22,634 nt of DNA, taken from an uncultured Prevotella sp. (GTDB taxonomy: Bacteria > Bacteroidota > Bacteroidia > Bacteroidales > Bacteroidaceae). The number at the start of each line of letters is the position of its first letter. Position 1 is the stretch's first letter. The notes under the pieces are model-generated. The model searched no databases. It was not told the DNA's origin and saw only the letters and a list, made by a program, of their open reading frames with translations. Shown here in pieces: positions 22,400 to 22,634 of the stretch. The stretch is taken from assembly GCA_934202525.1 (NCBI GenBank), contig CAKPYB010000048.1:1-22634 (forward strand), written 5' to 3'. The position numbers were made by a program, and so were the translations under genes.

Positions 22400-22634
22400 A
22401 CTTCTTGAATACTACACAGCAGTTGTGACCGCCGAATCCAAATGTATTGCTCAATGCTGCACGAACCTCACGCTTCTCAGCTTTGTTGAAGGTAAAGTTC
22501 AAGTTGTAATCGAGCTCTGGGTCGTTGTCACCCTCTTCGTGGTTGATAGTAGGAGGAACGATATCGTTCTTCACACTAAGAACACAAGCCATAGCCTCTA
22601 CTGCACCAGCAGCACCGAGGAGGTGACCAGTCAT
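22389..22634 (-). CDS. fabF: Beta-ketoacyl-ACP synthase II, C-terminal part (cut by window edge)
   Basis: Only the last 81 residues are present; the gene continues past the right end, so no start is visible. MTGHLLGAAGAVEA holds one catalytic histidine of the Cys-His-His triad and NTFGFGGHN near the end holds the glycine-rich loop and its conserved histidine. FabF extends acyl-ACP chains with malonyl-ACP in fatty-acid synthesis. The fabF-rnc order and overlap are usual in Bacteroidota, where acpP commonly precedes fabF. Confidence 0.95.
   Translation of the reverse strand: MTGHLLGAAGAVEAMACVLSVKNDIVPPTINHEEGDNDPELDYNLNFTFNKAEKREVRAALSNTFGFGGHNCCVVFKKYAE

Overview
The window looks like chromosome of a Bacteroidota species of the Prevotella/Segatella type. 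Supporting signs are promoters of the Bacteroidota form (TTTG, about 19-20 bp, TAnnTTTG), few Shine-Dalgarno sites, the long form of IspG, a fabF-rnc gene pair, a FimB/Mfa2-like lipoprotein, a bacterial GH3-family protein and a Big_5 lipoprotein. I recognise no rRNA, tRNA, IS element, phage or CRISPR array. Most of the window is ordinary core genome; the left 3 kb and the non-coding stretch at 7.8-8.4 kb are the unusual parts.

Layout. 1-3066: two unrelated orphan AAA ATPases with nuclease-like C-termini, both on the minus strand. They are surrounded by palindromes: a 53-bp hairpin repeat occurs twice in the same orientation on either side of the second ATPase, and three 17-bp palindromes spaced exactly 33 bp apart sit on that ATPase's promoter. 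3067-5342: a minus-strand cluster of U32-family protein, SufE and a SpoU-type RNA methyltransferase. 5563-7723: two plus-strand exported lipoproteins, one FimB/Mfa2-like and one papain-like peptidase. 7724-8578: 855 bp without a protein gene, holding a 16-bp alternating palindrome, a strong promoter, two cytosine-free tandem repeats, a structured tail and a 16-bp terminator stem, together a candidate non-coding RNA of about 450 nt. 8579-13893: a conserved hypothetical gene, rpoN, a PAP2-like membrane protein, purE and ispG. 14161-16681: a response regulator, a CPBP-like membrane protein and a histidine kinase. 16749-21109 (minus): GH3-like protein, Big_5 lipoprotein and a DUF3108 protein. 21317-22634 (minus): rnc and the C-terminal end of fabF, which runs off the right edge.

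How the genes work together. Housekeeping roles dominate: sulfur transfer and RNA modification, purine synthesis, isoprenoid synthesis, sigma-54, fatty-acid synthesis and RNase III. The response regulator, CPBP-like protein and kinase probably form one signalling unit, because the membrane gene lies between the other two and overlaps the kinase gene. The most promising undescribed elements are the non-coding transcription unit at 7914-8376 and the operator-like array at 2911-2993. Functions of both are inferred only from sequence pattern.
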